Origin: Clostridia bacterium
Lineage (GTDB): Bacteria > Bacillota > Clostridia > Acetivibrionales > DSM-27016
Assembly: GCA_026414765.1 (NCBI GenBank)
Contig: JAOAIJ010000037.1
Coordinates: 1-54,681 of the forward strand
Direction of reading: 5' to 3'
DNA length: 54,681 nt
Shown: positions 37,449 to 45,570 of the stretch, one piece after another
Layout: each line of letters starts with the position of its first letter
Numbering within the stretch: the stretch's first letter is position 1
Made by a program: the position numbers and the translations under genes
The notes under the pieces: generated by a model
Told to the model about the DNA's origin: nothing
Databases searched by the model: none
What the model saw: the letters and a program-made list of their open reading frames with translations, nothing else

Positions 37449-39494
37449 ATGAAACATTTAAAAAAGAAACCTATTTTCATTTCTTCGCTAAAAACGCAGC
37501 TCGTTACAGTACTTATTATCATGTCTATAGTCCCTATGGTCTCTGCCGGTATTTTTACATACTTAAGCACAAAGGAAAATATGGGCGTGGAAAAAAGAAA
37601 TACGCTGAAAGCTTACTCAAGGGTGATCCTGGAGAGTATAGAAAGCAAAATGGAGGTTGCAGACAACTCTCTTAGGGGGATGGCCAATAATGCAGACCTT
37701 ATTTCCACACTTACAGATTTTAATTTATTTTCTAAGACTGATAACACCATAAGATACTATTCCATACAGATGGCCTTAAGCGGAGTTGTGAAAAACTCTC
37801 AGAAGCTTTATAGCACCGTATTAGTTTATGATATTAACGGTAAGGCTGTAATGTATGGCTCAAAGCAGAGTGAAAGTAAGATAGGAACTGATTTCTATTC
37901 TCCTGAGGCATTTGAATATTTAAAAAGGCATAATACTTTCTTGATAGGTAATCCGATAACTGAAGGAGAGAAGGGGAAGATTCTTATTCCCGTCTCAAGA
38001 CCCATAAGCAGTGCAAAGGGTTTTATAGGGGTAATTACTATAATGTTTGATCATAAAGAACTGACAGAAGGTTATGATAAATTCAATTTCGCTGCTACCG
38101 GAGCAGTATTGGTTATAAATAAGGATAACAGGATACTATTTCATAATGATAGTAAACTGATTAACAGTCAGAATAAATCAGTGGATCTAAAAAATATTTT
38201 AAAGGAAGAAACCGAAAGTGCATTTAGAACTTATAATTTTGCTGGTAAGGAGAATATGCTTTTTTTTCAAAAATCAGGCAGGACAGGCTGGCTGATATGT
38301 ACGCAGGTGCAAAACAGCGAATTTTATAAATCCGTAAACGATTTTAAAAGCTTTATCATTATAGTGATACTGTTGCTCATAGTTCTGGCAACAGTAATAT
38401 CACTGGTGTTTTCGAGCTATATTTCCAGACCTGTTACAAAACTGACTGCAATGATGAAAAGCATTTCGACAGGAGATTTAAGAGTGGCAGCTGATTTTAA
38501 AACTACAGTAAGAGAAATGGAAGAATTGAAGCAAGGTTTTGCAAGTATGATAGAAAACCTGAAGAGACTCATAAAAGACATTGTTGATGCTTCAGGCTAT
38601 ATAGGTGGAACCACAGCATACATGACAGCTGCGTCACAGAATTCTCTTGAGCATGCCGGGGATACACTGAATGCAGTAATAGATATCACTGGATGCATAC
38701 AGGAACAGGCGGCGGGTACTGAAGTAGCTGCAAAAAATGTGGAAGAGCTTGCAGAGAAAATTGGTATTTCCATAAGGCTGTCAAACGAAGCCGGTGAAAG
38801 CTCAAAAAGGGTTAATGATGCTGCAGAAAATGGGTTGAAGCTTGTAGACATTCTAAGGATAAAATCTGATGAAAATATCAGGAATACTCAGATGGTAGAT
38901 AATGTAATACAACTCCTAAGTGAAGAAATTACGGAGATAAACAAGATTGCAAAAACCATAACCAATATAGCAAAACAGACAAATCTCCTGGCACTCAATG
39001 CTTCGATTGAAGCTGCGAGAGCCGGTGATGCAGGAAAAGGTTTTTCAGTGGTTGCAGGAGAGATACAGTTGCTATCAGAACAAACCAAAAGCGAGGCAGG
39101 AGAAATTAACAAGCTCATATTCAGTATACAAAAGAAATCAGAAGAGCTTGTAACTACTATGAAAGATGCAAACAATGCGGCAGACAAGCAGAACGAGGCT
39201 GTCCTGGATACACAGGCTGCGTTTGGTTCAATCTACAAGTCTATCAAAGAAGTCATTGCAAAAACTGTAAAAATATCAAAGCATCTTGACGAAATGAGTA
39301 TACAGAAAACCGGCATAGTAGGACTGGTCAGAAACTTAAACGAAATTGCTGAGGAAATTGCAGCAAGCTCGGAGAGTGTACAGCAATTTACTGAAAATCA
39401 GATCAAAATAGTGAAAGATGTTCACAGTTATGCTGATAATCTGAATGAATTAGTAGACAGACTTCAAAAATCGATAAAGCATTTTAGCCTTTAA
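37449..39494 (+). CDS. Methyl-accepting chemotaxis protein
   Basis: A transmembrane chemoreceptor of 681 residues. TM1 (about 14-36) and TM2 (about 300-325) flank a large extracellular dCache-like sensor domain. A HAMP domain (about 325-380) and a long cytoplasmic coiled coil follow, with the kinase/CheW-binding hairpin tip around [18 protein letters not shown] (about 515). A GTG at 37440 is in frame, but GGAG at 37437-37440 serves the ATG at 37449. It is divergent from pstS across a shared 290-bp region with Pho-type repeats, which raises the possibility that it is phosphate-regulated or senses phosphate (inference). A cheW lies about 1.8 kb downstream. Confidence 0.93.
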   Translation: MKHLKKKPIFISSLKTQLVTVLIIMSIVPMVSAGIFTYLSTKENMGVEKRNTLKAYSRVILESIESKMEVADNSLRGMANNADLISTLTDFNLFSKTDNTIRYYSIQMALSGVVKNSQKLYSTVLVYDINGKAVMYGSKQSESKIGTDFYSPEAFEYLKRHNTFLIGNPITEGEKGKILIPVSRPISSAKGFIGVITIMFDHKELTEGYDKFNFAATGAVLVINKDNRILFHNDSKLINSQNKSVDLKNILKEETESAFRTYNFAGKENMLFFQKSGRTGWLICTQVQNSEFYKSVNDFKSFIIIVILLLIVLATVISLVFSSYISRPVTKLTAMMKSISTGDLRVAADFKTTVREMEELKQGFASMIENLKRLIKDIVDASGYIGGTTAYMTAASQNSLEHAGDTLNAVIDITGCIQEQAAGTEVAAKNVEELAEKIGISIRLSNEAGESSKRVNDAAENGLKLVDILRIKSDENIRNTQMVDNVIQLLSEEITEINKIAKTITNIAKQTNLLALNASIEAARAGDAGKGFSVVAGEIQLLSEQTKSEAGEINKLIFSIQKKSEELVTTMKDANNAADKQNEAVLDTQAAFGSIYKSIKEVIAKTVKISKHLDEMSIQKTGIVGLVRNLNEIAEEIAASSESVQQFTENQIKIVKDVHSYADNLNELVDRLQKSIKHFSL

Positions 39495-39583
39495 GCTGAG
39501 TTGTATAGATAAATACAGCAAAAGGAATCACTGTATGTATGTAAATCATATTATGTAACAGAAGCTGAATTAGCGGTGATTAT

Positions 39584-40108
39584 ATGACATGGTATCACAA
39601 AGCCTCAAATATTGCCTCATATAACAGGGAAAAGGCTGTAGAATATGCTCATAAATGGGCATATACGCGTAATAGCTCATATCTGGACTTTGAAAAGCTT
39701 GGGGGTGATTGCACTAATTTCGCTTCTCAGGTTATTTTTGCCGGGAGCGGTGTAATGAACTTTACTCCCGTTCATGGGTGGTATTATATAAATTCACGGA
39801 AAAGGACGGCTTCATGGACAGGTGTAAATTTTCTCCATAATTTTCTGATTAATAACAGAGGCGCAGGACCTTTCGGTGAGGTTGTTGACGTAAAGGATGT
39901 TGAACCCGGTGATATAGCTCAATTATCTTTTAACAGTGACGGTATGTTCAACCATACGCCGATAATAGTGAAAGCCGGAACTCCCCCGGCTCTGGATAAT
40001 TTATTGATAGCAGCACACACGTATGACAGGGATAATTATGAAATAACAAACTATAATTGGGTTCATATAAGGTTTATTCATATCATAGGAGTGAGAGCTT
40101 CTGGTTGA
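39584..40108 (+). CDS. Putative amidase-domain (NlpC/P60-like fold) protein
   Basis: A 174-residue protein matching the Amidase_6 (PF12671-type) domain often seen in clostridial and bacillar proteins. The candidate catalytic Cys43 lies in GGDCTNFASQ and the His124 in FNHTPIIV; HGWYY and the DVEPGDIAQL strand are also typical. The cysteine-histidine arrangement suggests peptidoglycan-peptide or related amide hydrolysis. Unlike most relatives it has no signal peptide or wall-binding domain, so the site of action is unclear. GCGGTGA precedes the ATG. It sits between the chemoreceptor and a PAP2 phosphatase, all on the + strand. Confidence 0.8.
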   Translation: MTWYHKASNIASYNREKAVEYAHKWAYTRNSSYLDFEKLGGDCTNFASQVIFAGSGVMNFTPVHGWYYINSRKRTASWTGVNFLHNFLINNRGAGPFGEVVDVKDVEPGDIAQLSFNSDGMFNHTPIIVKAGTPPALDNLLIAAHTYDRDNYEITNYNWVHIRFIHIIGVRASG

Positions 40109-40192
40109 TAGTTTACAGTAAGATAACAATAACCTCATACTGTTTTAATAATACTTTTATAGAATCAGAGCGATACTGGTGGAGGTGATAAA

Positions 40193-40726
40193 ATGTCCTC
40201 AATAACTGCTATTATTAAGAAAAATGATGTTATTGTTTTCTTTCTGCTAAACAGGAAAATGCATTGTCGTATACTGAATGTGTTGATGAAAGCTGTCACA
40301 CAATTGGGATCTGCAGGCTTTGTTGTGAGCCTGGCAACAGTTTGTTTGCTGTATGATCTTGCATATTATTCACGTATTGGTGCACTCGTTGTACTAAACC
40401 TGATTGTCAGTCAGGTAATAATACAACTTGTTAAGCGTATAGCAAACAGGCCCAGACCATATAAAACATTTGATTGGGTAATTGCTGTCAAACCGCCGGA
40501 GTGTAAATACTCTTTCCCTTCAGGGCATACAAGTGCTGCATTTTCATTAGCTTTTGTACTTACTTATACAATTCCGGCTTTTTCGCTTATATTCATTTTT
40601 CCCGCTGTCTTAGTAGGAATCTCGCGGATATACCTTGGCTGCCATTTCCCGACAGATGTGATTATAGGATTTTTGATTTCATATATTACCTTTATATGCA
40701 TATTACAAATAATGCCTTTATCCTAA
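40193..40726 (+). CDS. PAP2-family membrane phosphatase
   Basis: A 177-residue integral membrane phosphatase. The three catalytic motifs are present: K81-x6-RP (KRIANRPRP), PSGH (109-112) and SR-x5-H-x3-D (R145, H151, D155). About five hydrophobic helices surround them. Candidate substrates are undecaprenyl pyrophosphate or phosphatidylglycerol phosphate, as for other short PAP2 proteins. GGTGGAGGTGA precedes the ATG. There is no evidence to link it to bacitracin resistance beyond family membership. Confidence 0.9.
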   Translation: MSSITAIIKKNDVIVFFLLNRKMHCRILNVLMKAVTQLGSAGFVVSLATVCLLYDLAYYSRIGALVVLNLIVSQVIIQLVKRIANRPRPYKTFDWVIAVKPPECKYSFPSGHTSAAFSLAFVLTYTIPAFSLIFIFPAVLVGISRIYLGCHFPTDVIIGFLISYITFICILQIMPLS

Positions 40727-40820
40727 AATTTACCTTAAATTTACTTTGTATTAATACCGGGTTAATCTGAATGAGAAATAATTCCATTGTTTATATCTGT
40801 AATCCCTGGAGGGAGAAACA

Positions 40821-41213
40821 TTGCGCTCTGTTTTGTTAATAAATGAAAATACGGAAAGTCTGTATCTGTTAAAGAGCTTTTTAAGAAAAGAAGGTTATAA
40901 GGTATATAGTTCACACCGGATTATGGAAGGTTTTTTCAAAGCCCAGTATAAGTTACCTGATTTAATCATGGTAAATCTGGACAATACGGACAGCAGTAAG
41001 TACAACTTTATAAGAAAAGTGAGATCGGATGTCAAACTTGCTGATACTTTTATAGTTGTGATTTCTTCAAAAAAAGATGAACTCAGTAAAGTGATAGCAT
41101 TTGAATTGGGATGTGATGATTATGTAACCGAGCCATTGTGCTATAATGAGGTTCTTGCAAGGATAAAAGCTTTATTGAGATATTCCAAAAAGGCCATATC
41201 GTTTCCATCTTAG
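40821..41213 (+). CDS. Stand-alone pseudo-receiver (response regulator lacking the phospho-acceptor Asp)
   Basis: A 130-residue single-domain protein with a clear receiver fold but degenerate active site. Asn52 replaces the phospho-acceptor Asp (PDLIMVNLD), N8/E9 replace the acidic pair, Ser82 replaces the switch Thr, and Glu104 replaces the Lys (DDYVTEPL, where DDYITKPF is usual). The C-terminal LARIKALLRY resembles the start of an OmpR-type linker, so it looks like a truncated OmpR regulator. It starts with TTG after GGAGGGAG (5-nt spacing). The coding 3' end forms part of the terminator. It probably acts by phosphorylation-independent protein contact; the partner is unknown. Confidence 0.85.
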   Translation: MRSVLLINENTESLYLLKSFLRKEGYKVYSSHRIMEGFFKAQYKLPDLIMVNLDNTDSSKYNFIRKVRSDVKLADTFIVVISSKKDELSKVIAFELGCDDYVTEPLCYNEVLARIKALLRYSKKAISFPS

Positions 41214-41234
41214 TAAGGAAATGATATGGCCTTT
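41187..41234. terminator. Bidirectional terminator between receiver and cheW
   Basis: The stem AAAAGGCCATATC-TTTCC / GGAAA-GATATGGCCTTTT includes the last codons and stop of the receiver gene. T-runs occur on both strands, so it serves both convergent genes. Confidence 0.85.
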
Positions 41235-41247
41235 TTTCTTCATTATT

Positions 41248-41697
41248 CTATGCTTTTGATGCAACACTTTCGCCGCTTAATGAAAGTACTTCTTCAAGAT
41301 TAAGCATTATGACAAGTTTGTCACCCATTTTTGCGACACCGCTGATATATTTTCTGTTCATAGCCGATATTGCCTGTGGGGTATTTTCGATGTTTTCTTC
41401 CTCTATGTGGGTAATCTCATTGACTTCATCAACAATAAAGCCTACTGTTACTGAATTGAAATTTACTATTACGATTTTTGTGTTTTCATCAAAATCTCTG
41501 TTAGGAAGCTCAAATCTCTTTCTAAGGTTAAATACCGTGTACACCTTACCACGGAGACTCATAAGTCCTTCTACATATTCAGGCGTATTAGGCACTTTTA
41601 CGATCTCCTTTGTGGGAACAATAGAATCAATATGGGTTATTTCAACACCGTAATTATCCCCGTTTAATTTGAAAATCAGTAACTGACGATTTGACAT
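41248..41697 (-). CDS. cheW: Chemotaxis coupling protein CheW
   Basis: A 149-residue CheW-type SH3-like adaptor linking chemoreceptors to the CheA kinase. The conserved sequences FKLNGDNYGVEI, VEGLMSLRGKVYTVFNLRKRF and VGFIVDEVNEI are clearly visible. No CheA or other che genes are in the window; it is an isolated copy near the chemoreceptor gene at 37449, so it may serve that receptor. Confidence 0.93.
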   Translation of the reverse strand: MSNRQLLIFKLNGDNYGVEITHIDSIVPTKEIVKVPNTPEYVEGLMSLRGKVYTVFNLRKRFELPNRDFDENTKIVIVNFNSVTVGFIVDEVNEITHIEEENIENTPQAISAMNRKYISGVAKMGDKLVIMLNLEEVLSLSGESVASKA

Positions 41698-41834
41698 AAA
41701 TAGTTACCCCCTAACTAGAGTAGTGTCATATGAAAATAAAACGATTTATACATAATTATAGCAGTTTTAAACGAAAACGGCAACCTATAGAGGTAATTTA
41801 ACATAAAATTATAATGTTATAATATTTTAACAGT

Positions 41835-42917
41835 CTACCATCCTGAAATCTCCTTAAGTCTTTCAACTATCGGGAGGTGCTGAGTACATTTGCCCTCACA
41901 TATCTTGCAATCCACACATGACTTGCTGCTGTCGGTAGTCATACTCCAATGCCATTTTATCCAGTTAAGCCCGTCCTCGACTCCTCCAAGCATTTTCTGA
42001 TTATAAGCAATCATGAATTTTGAAATCTCGATTTCCTGCGGGCAGTGTTCGCAGTATCTACATCCGGTACAAAGCTTGTCCATAGAGGCGAATAGTTTTT
42101 CCTGTATTTCCTTCAGTTTGTTTTCTGAGAATTCCAGAATTCTATTTCCTATATTTGTATTTTCAATAACTTCCTGAATAGACCCCATCCCTGCTAGTAC
42201 AGTAGTTATCTCTTTATGGGAAGCGTTAAAACGCAGGGCTGCCTCTGTTACAGTTTTATCATCCTCATCTCTTATAAAATCAAAATATTCTGACTTTTGG
42301 GGTATAAGGCCTCCACTTAAGGGATTCATGGTTGCCACACCCAAGCCGTGTTTGTAAGCGGCTTTTAAACCCTGCTGCCTGTAAGGTGAATTCAGAATGT
42401 TATATCCGAGTGTAACGCCCTCAAAAGCCCCATCTTTTACAATCTGTTCTATTTCATCTCCATTACAGTGGGTAGAAAACACTATATGCTCAATAAGACC
42501 TTCCTCTTTTGCCTTCAGTGCTGCCTCATAAGCCCCGTTTTTAGCCATCCTGCTTTTATAGTCATCCAGTGTGAGTATACACCAGATATGAAAGAAGTTG
42601 ATCCTGGAAAGTCCTAGTCTCTTGAGAGAGGTTTCAAGCTGGGCACGGAGCTTGTCTCCGTCTTTTTCACCGCTCTTGGTAGATACGTAGTACTGTCCCG
42701 GCATATTTGCGAAAGCCTGCCCGAATATAAGCTCACTATTGTCATCATTATAATATGGAGCCGTATCAAAATAGTTTATTCCAAGTTCGTTTGCTTTTCT
42801 TACTACTTCTGCACACCTGTCATAATCGTACGAATCCCCATCCTTTATAAATCTCATACCGCCAAAACCTATAGCAGAAATCTTTTTACCTGTTTTACCA
42901 TATTCCTTATATAGCAT
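41835..42917 (-). CDS. Aldo/keto reductase with C-terminal 4Fe-4S ferredoxin domain
   Basis: A 360-residue protein. The TIM-barrel (about 1-275) has the NADPH-dependent AKR signature: GFGGMRF, YFDTAPYYNDD with the catalytic Tyr, VSTKSG with the catalytic Lys, and MNPLSGGLI. The C-terminal region (about 280-360) has two Cys clusters, CTGCRYCEHC and CVDCKICEGKC, that would bind iron-sulfur centres. This fused form is common in anaerobic Firmicutes; its substrates are unknown. It is a single gene, transcribed in the same direction as argJ but separated by 147 bp. Confidence 0.93.
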   Translation of the reverse strand: MLYKEYGKTGKKISAIGFGGMRFIKDGDSYDYDRCAEVVRKANELGINYFDTAPYYNDDNSELIFGQAFANMPGQYYVSTKSGEKDGDKLRAQLETSLKRLGLSRINFFHIWCILTLDDYKSRMAKNGAYEAALKAKEEGLIEHIVFSTHCNGDEIEQIVKDGAFEGVTLGYNILNSPYRQQGLKAAYKHGLGVATMNPLSGGLIPQKSEYFDFIRDEDDKTVTEAALRFNASHKEITTVLAGMGSIQEVIENTNIGNRILEFSENKLKEIQEKLFASMDKLCTGCRYCEHCPQEIEISKFMIAYNQKMLGGVEDGLNWIKWHWSMTTDSSKSCVDCKICEGKCTQHLPIVERLKEISGW

Positions 42918-43064
42918 GACTGCACCCCCATAGCTTTGATAAATGCTGCATAGTATTAGTTATTCCAGTTTGTTAGAGTAAACTCTGAGCCAATAGCTGG
43001 ATCATATCCGGTTTACAGGCGGATTTTCTTCAATTGGGGAAATATGTAACCTGTCAATTGTTAT

Positions 43065-44267
43065 TCAGGATCTATAGCTTCCGTTTATTTTCACATAGTC
43101 ATATGAGAAATCACAGGTCCACATTCTATCCGAAAAATTACCTCTTTTCAGATTAACTGTTATTTTTATCTCATTTGCCTTTAGTATTTTTTTAGCTTTT
43201 TCTTCATCGAACTCGAGAGCTGTTCCATTTCTGCATACCATAAGGTCTGCAAGGAAAATATCTACCAAATTCGGATCAAAGTCTGCACCCGAGTATCCTA
43301 CTGCCGTAATAATCCTGCCCCAGTTTGCATCCTCTCCGAATATTGCTGTTTTTACAAGGGGAGATTTGGCTATCGCACATACTGCTTTGTAGGCGTCGGC
43401 TTCATTGCCGGCTCCGTTTATGGTGATTTCAACAAGTTTTGTAGCACCTTCGCCATCTTTGGCAATCATTCTTGCCAGTGTAGTACATACAAGATTCAGT
43501 GCCGAAAGAAATTTTTCATACTCAGCGTCTTCTTTTACAATGCCTGAGTTGTCTGCTTCCCCGTTAGCCAGCATTACAACCATATCGCAGACACTGGTAT
43601 CACCATCTACAGATACTCTGTTAAAAGTGTGCTTTACAGTTTCCTTCAGTGCTTTATCGAGCAATCCGCGGGAAATATTGATGTCGGTGGTAATTATCCC
43701 GATCATAGTTGCCATATTCGGATGAATCATACCCGAGCCCTTAGCCATACCGCCTATACGTATATTTTCGCCCTGTATCTCAAGCTCCACGGCTATTTCC
43801 TTAGGTACAATATCCGTTGTCATTATTGCCTCTTCTGCATCATGTCCGCCATCTGGACTCAATCCTGCAATGGCGCCGCGTATGCCTGAACGCACTGCGG
43901 GCATGTTTAGCGGCGAGCCTATTACGCCTGTAGAACCGACAAGGATATCATCAGGCTCACAGTTTAACAACTGTGCGGCAAGCTCTGCCATTTCCTTTGC
44001 ATCCTTATAGCCTCGTTCGCCCACACATGCATTTGCATTACCACTGTTTATAACCACTGCCTGGGCATATCCGTTTTTTATATGTTCCATTGTAACCAAT
44101 AGCGAATGCCCTTTAACCACATTTGTAGTAAAAACACCAGAAGCTGCTGCCGTACCTTCAGAGCATACAACCGCAAGATCTTTCTTACCATTCTTCTTAA
44201 GTCCGCACGCTACACCTGATGCTGTAAAACCTTTTGGAGAAGTAACTCCACCTTCTATTATCTGCAT
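43065..44267 (-). CDS. argJ: Bifunctional ornithine acetyltransferase/N-acetylglutamate synthase ArgJ
   Basis: A 400-residue arginine-biosynthesis enzyme of the expected length. It moves the acetyl group from N-acetylornithine to glutamate and can use acetyl-CoA. The precursor self-cleaves before the nucleophilic Thr: KGSGMIHPNMATMIG places it at Thr187. VINSGNANAC, GSTGVIG and the C-terminal EDANWGR are also family motifs. No other arg gene is adjacent, and I found no convincing ArgR box in the 277-bp upstream region. Confidence 0.96.
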   Translation of the reverse strand: MQIIEGGVTSPKGFTASGVACGLKKNGKKDLAVVCSEGTAAASGVFTTNVVKGHSLLVTMEHIKNGYAQAVVINSGNANACVGERGYKDAKEMAELAAQLLNCEPDDILVGSTGVIGSPLNMPAVRSGIRGAIAGLSPDGGHDAEEAIMTTDIVPKEIAVELEIQGENIRIGGMAKGSGMIHPNMATMIGIITTDINISRGLLDKALKETVKHTFNRVSVDGDTSVCDMVVMLANGEADNSGIVKEDAEYEKFLSALNLVCTTLARMIAKDGEGATKLVEITINGAGNEADAYKAVCAIAKSPLVKTAIFGEDANWGRIITAVGYSGADFDPNLVDIFLADLMVCRNGTALEFDEEKAKKILKANEIKITVNLKRGNFSDRMWTCDFSYDYVKINGSYRS

Positions 44268-44559
44268 TTATTCCACCTCAATTTTGTTATTATCTGTCAG
44301 GCTGGTACCCGACGGAAGTCATACGGTACACTCCTGAATTACTTATAGTCCGCTAAGAATACTAGAATTAATGAAAATTCTGCACATTATACTTTTCCTT
44401 CCATTAAATTATACAGAAAACATATTTAGTATTCAACAAATTATGAAGTTTTAAGGAAGAAAGCTCGGATAAATATTTGAAATTATCTAAAAATCAGTTG
44501 AAATTTATTAATATTTCTGAGAAAATTATTGATATCTTAAGTTAATGGAGGAAACCGGG

Positions 44560-44841
44560 ATGTTAGATCCAAATTTGACTGCTATAATTTGTATAAGTAT
44601 ATTAGCTTTGATTCCAATCAGCATAGTATCCGTTGTAAAATTTACGAACCTGAAGCTTAAGACAGAACAGATAAGAGCAGATGCAATGGTAAAAGCCGAG
44701 GAAATAAAAGCAAGAAATCAGTATGAAATAGAAAAGCTTGTGAGTGGAAATCGCACAAACAGCAGAATCAACCATACGCAAGGCAATATTGATGACTCCT
44801 ATGAAGACCCTTATGAAAAGAGGAAAGTCAGGGAAAGATAA
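44560..44841 (+). CDS. Small single-pass membrane protein, hypothetical
   Basis: A 93-residue protein with one N-terminal membrane helix (about 6-28) and a charged, probably coiled-coil segment (about 31-60, KLKTEQIRADAMVKAEEIKA) followed by a polar tail rich in Asn, Asp and Arg. GGAGG at 44547-44551 lies 8 nt before the ATG at 44560, so the in-frame ATG at 44545 is not the start. I do not recognise a family. It lies divergently from argJ and just before the valine T-box. Confidence 0.7.
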   Translation: MLDPNLTAIICISILALIPISIVSVVKFTNLKLKTEQIRADAMVKAEEIKARNQYEIEKLVSGNRTNSRINHTQGNIDDSYEDPYEKRKVRER

Positions 44842-44862
44842 TATCAGTATGGTATCTATACC

Positions 44863-44891
44863 TTGACATGAATACTCAATTAATATATTAT
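44863..44891 (+). promoter_or_regulatory. Promoter of the T-box-valS transcript
   Basis: TTGACA (44863-44868), exactly 17 bp, TATTAT (44886-44891). Confidence 0.85.
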
Positions 44892-44919
44892 TTTTAGTAA
44901 TTAAATTATTGAAATAAAA

Positions 44920-45256
44920 GCGATGAATAAGAGGAGTAGACAGAATTGGCCTTAAGAGAGGGATAGCCGTCGGGTGCAAGCTATTCTGGGAATCAAGCTG
45001 TTGAAGGTAGCTTATGAGCTCTATAGTTGAAGCTTTGCAGATAAATTTCTCGGAACATAAGGTATACTTATTGAGAAATTGAATCTGATTTCTGTATTTT
45101 ACAGCCTTGTTAGACTATAGCGGAAACCAACCGTTAATATGGAGCATTTAGGATATATAAGTATTTTGAATGTAATGAGAAGCCCCTAGGGGAATTTTGG
45201 TGGTACCGCGGAATTACAAGCCTTTCGTCCAATATAGAGACGAAAAGGCTTTTTTG
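44920..45256 (+). promoter_or_regulatory. T-box riboswitch, valine (specifier GUA)
   Basis: Stem I shows AGTA (44935-44938), the distal AGAGAGGG and GGGTGCAAG segments, and the GAAG-GTA specifier loop (45003-45009). The helix ACAG..TTG / CAA.CTGT frames the loop, so GTA is in the specifier position and reads valine. The T-box sequence TTTTGGTGGTACCGCGG (about 45196-45211) has TGGT to pair with the ACCA end of tRNA-Val. The terminator pairs AAGCCTTT.GTC (45219-45229) with GAC.AAA.GGCTT, followed by TTTTT. Uncharged tRNA-Val would favour read-through to valS. Confidence 0.93.
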
Positions 45257-45310
45257 TTTATCTAAGCGAAAAACAGGATTTGCTAGCATTTGCAGGGAAG
45301 GGAGAGTATT

Positions 45311-45553
45311 ATGCTGTTGTTGAAAATTTTCGGCCTGTTGTTTATTATACCAGGGTGTTTGCTGGTACTGATGGCAAGGCAGGTGGTATCCAGATTCAAT
45401 CTGGATAGGAATGCAAAAGTTGATTTTGAAAATGAGATGACCGAGAAAGAACTGGAACAATATAAGGCAAACAAAGCTGCCGTAAATATTAAGATGCTTG
45501 GAATGTTGGTTGCTTTGCCCGGTTTTATCATGATTTTGATAGCATTTAAATAA
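45311..45553 (+). CDS. Small two-helix membrane protein between T-box and valS
   Basis: An 80-residue protein with two hydrophobic helices (about 3-22 and 58-79) joined by a charged segment with [27 protein letters not shown] lies shortly before the ATG at 45311; the in-frame upstream start at 45290 has no ribosome binding site. It is the first gene downstream of the valine T-box, 17 bp before valS, so it is co-regulated with valyl-tRNA synthetase. The function is unknown. Confidence 0.75.
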   Translation: MLLLKIFGLLFIIPGCLLVLMARQVVSRFNLDRNAKVDFENEMTEKELEQYKANKAAVNIKMLGMLVALPGFIMILIAFK

Positions 45554-45570
45554 GGAGTGGAGGAGTCAAT

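Noticed and set aside
44268-44559. ArgR-type operator upstream of argJ
   Set aside because: No convincing 18-bp ARG-box palindrome was found; the region is simply AT-rich.
44966-44972. GTC at about 44969 as the T-box specifier
   Set aside because: It lies in the distal stem I segment between AGAGAGGG and GGGTGCAAG; the specifier-loop position after GAAG holds GTA.
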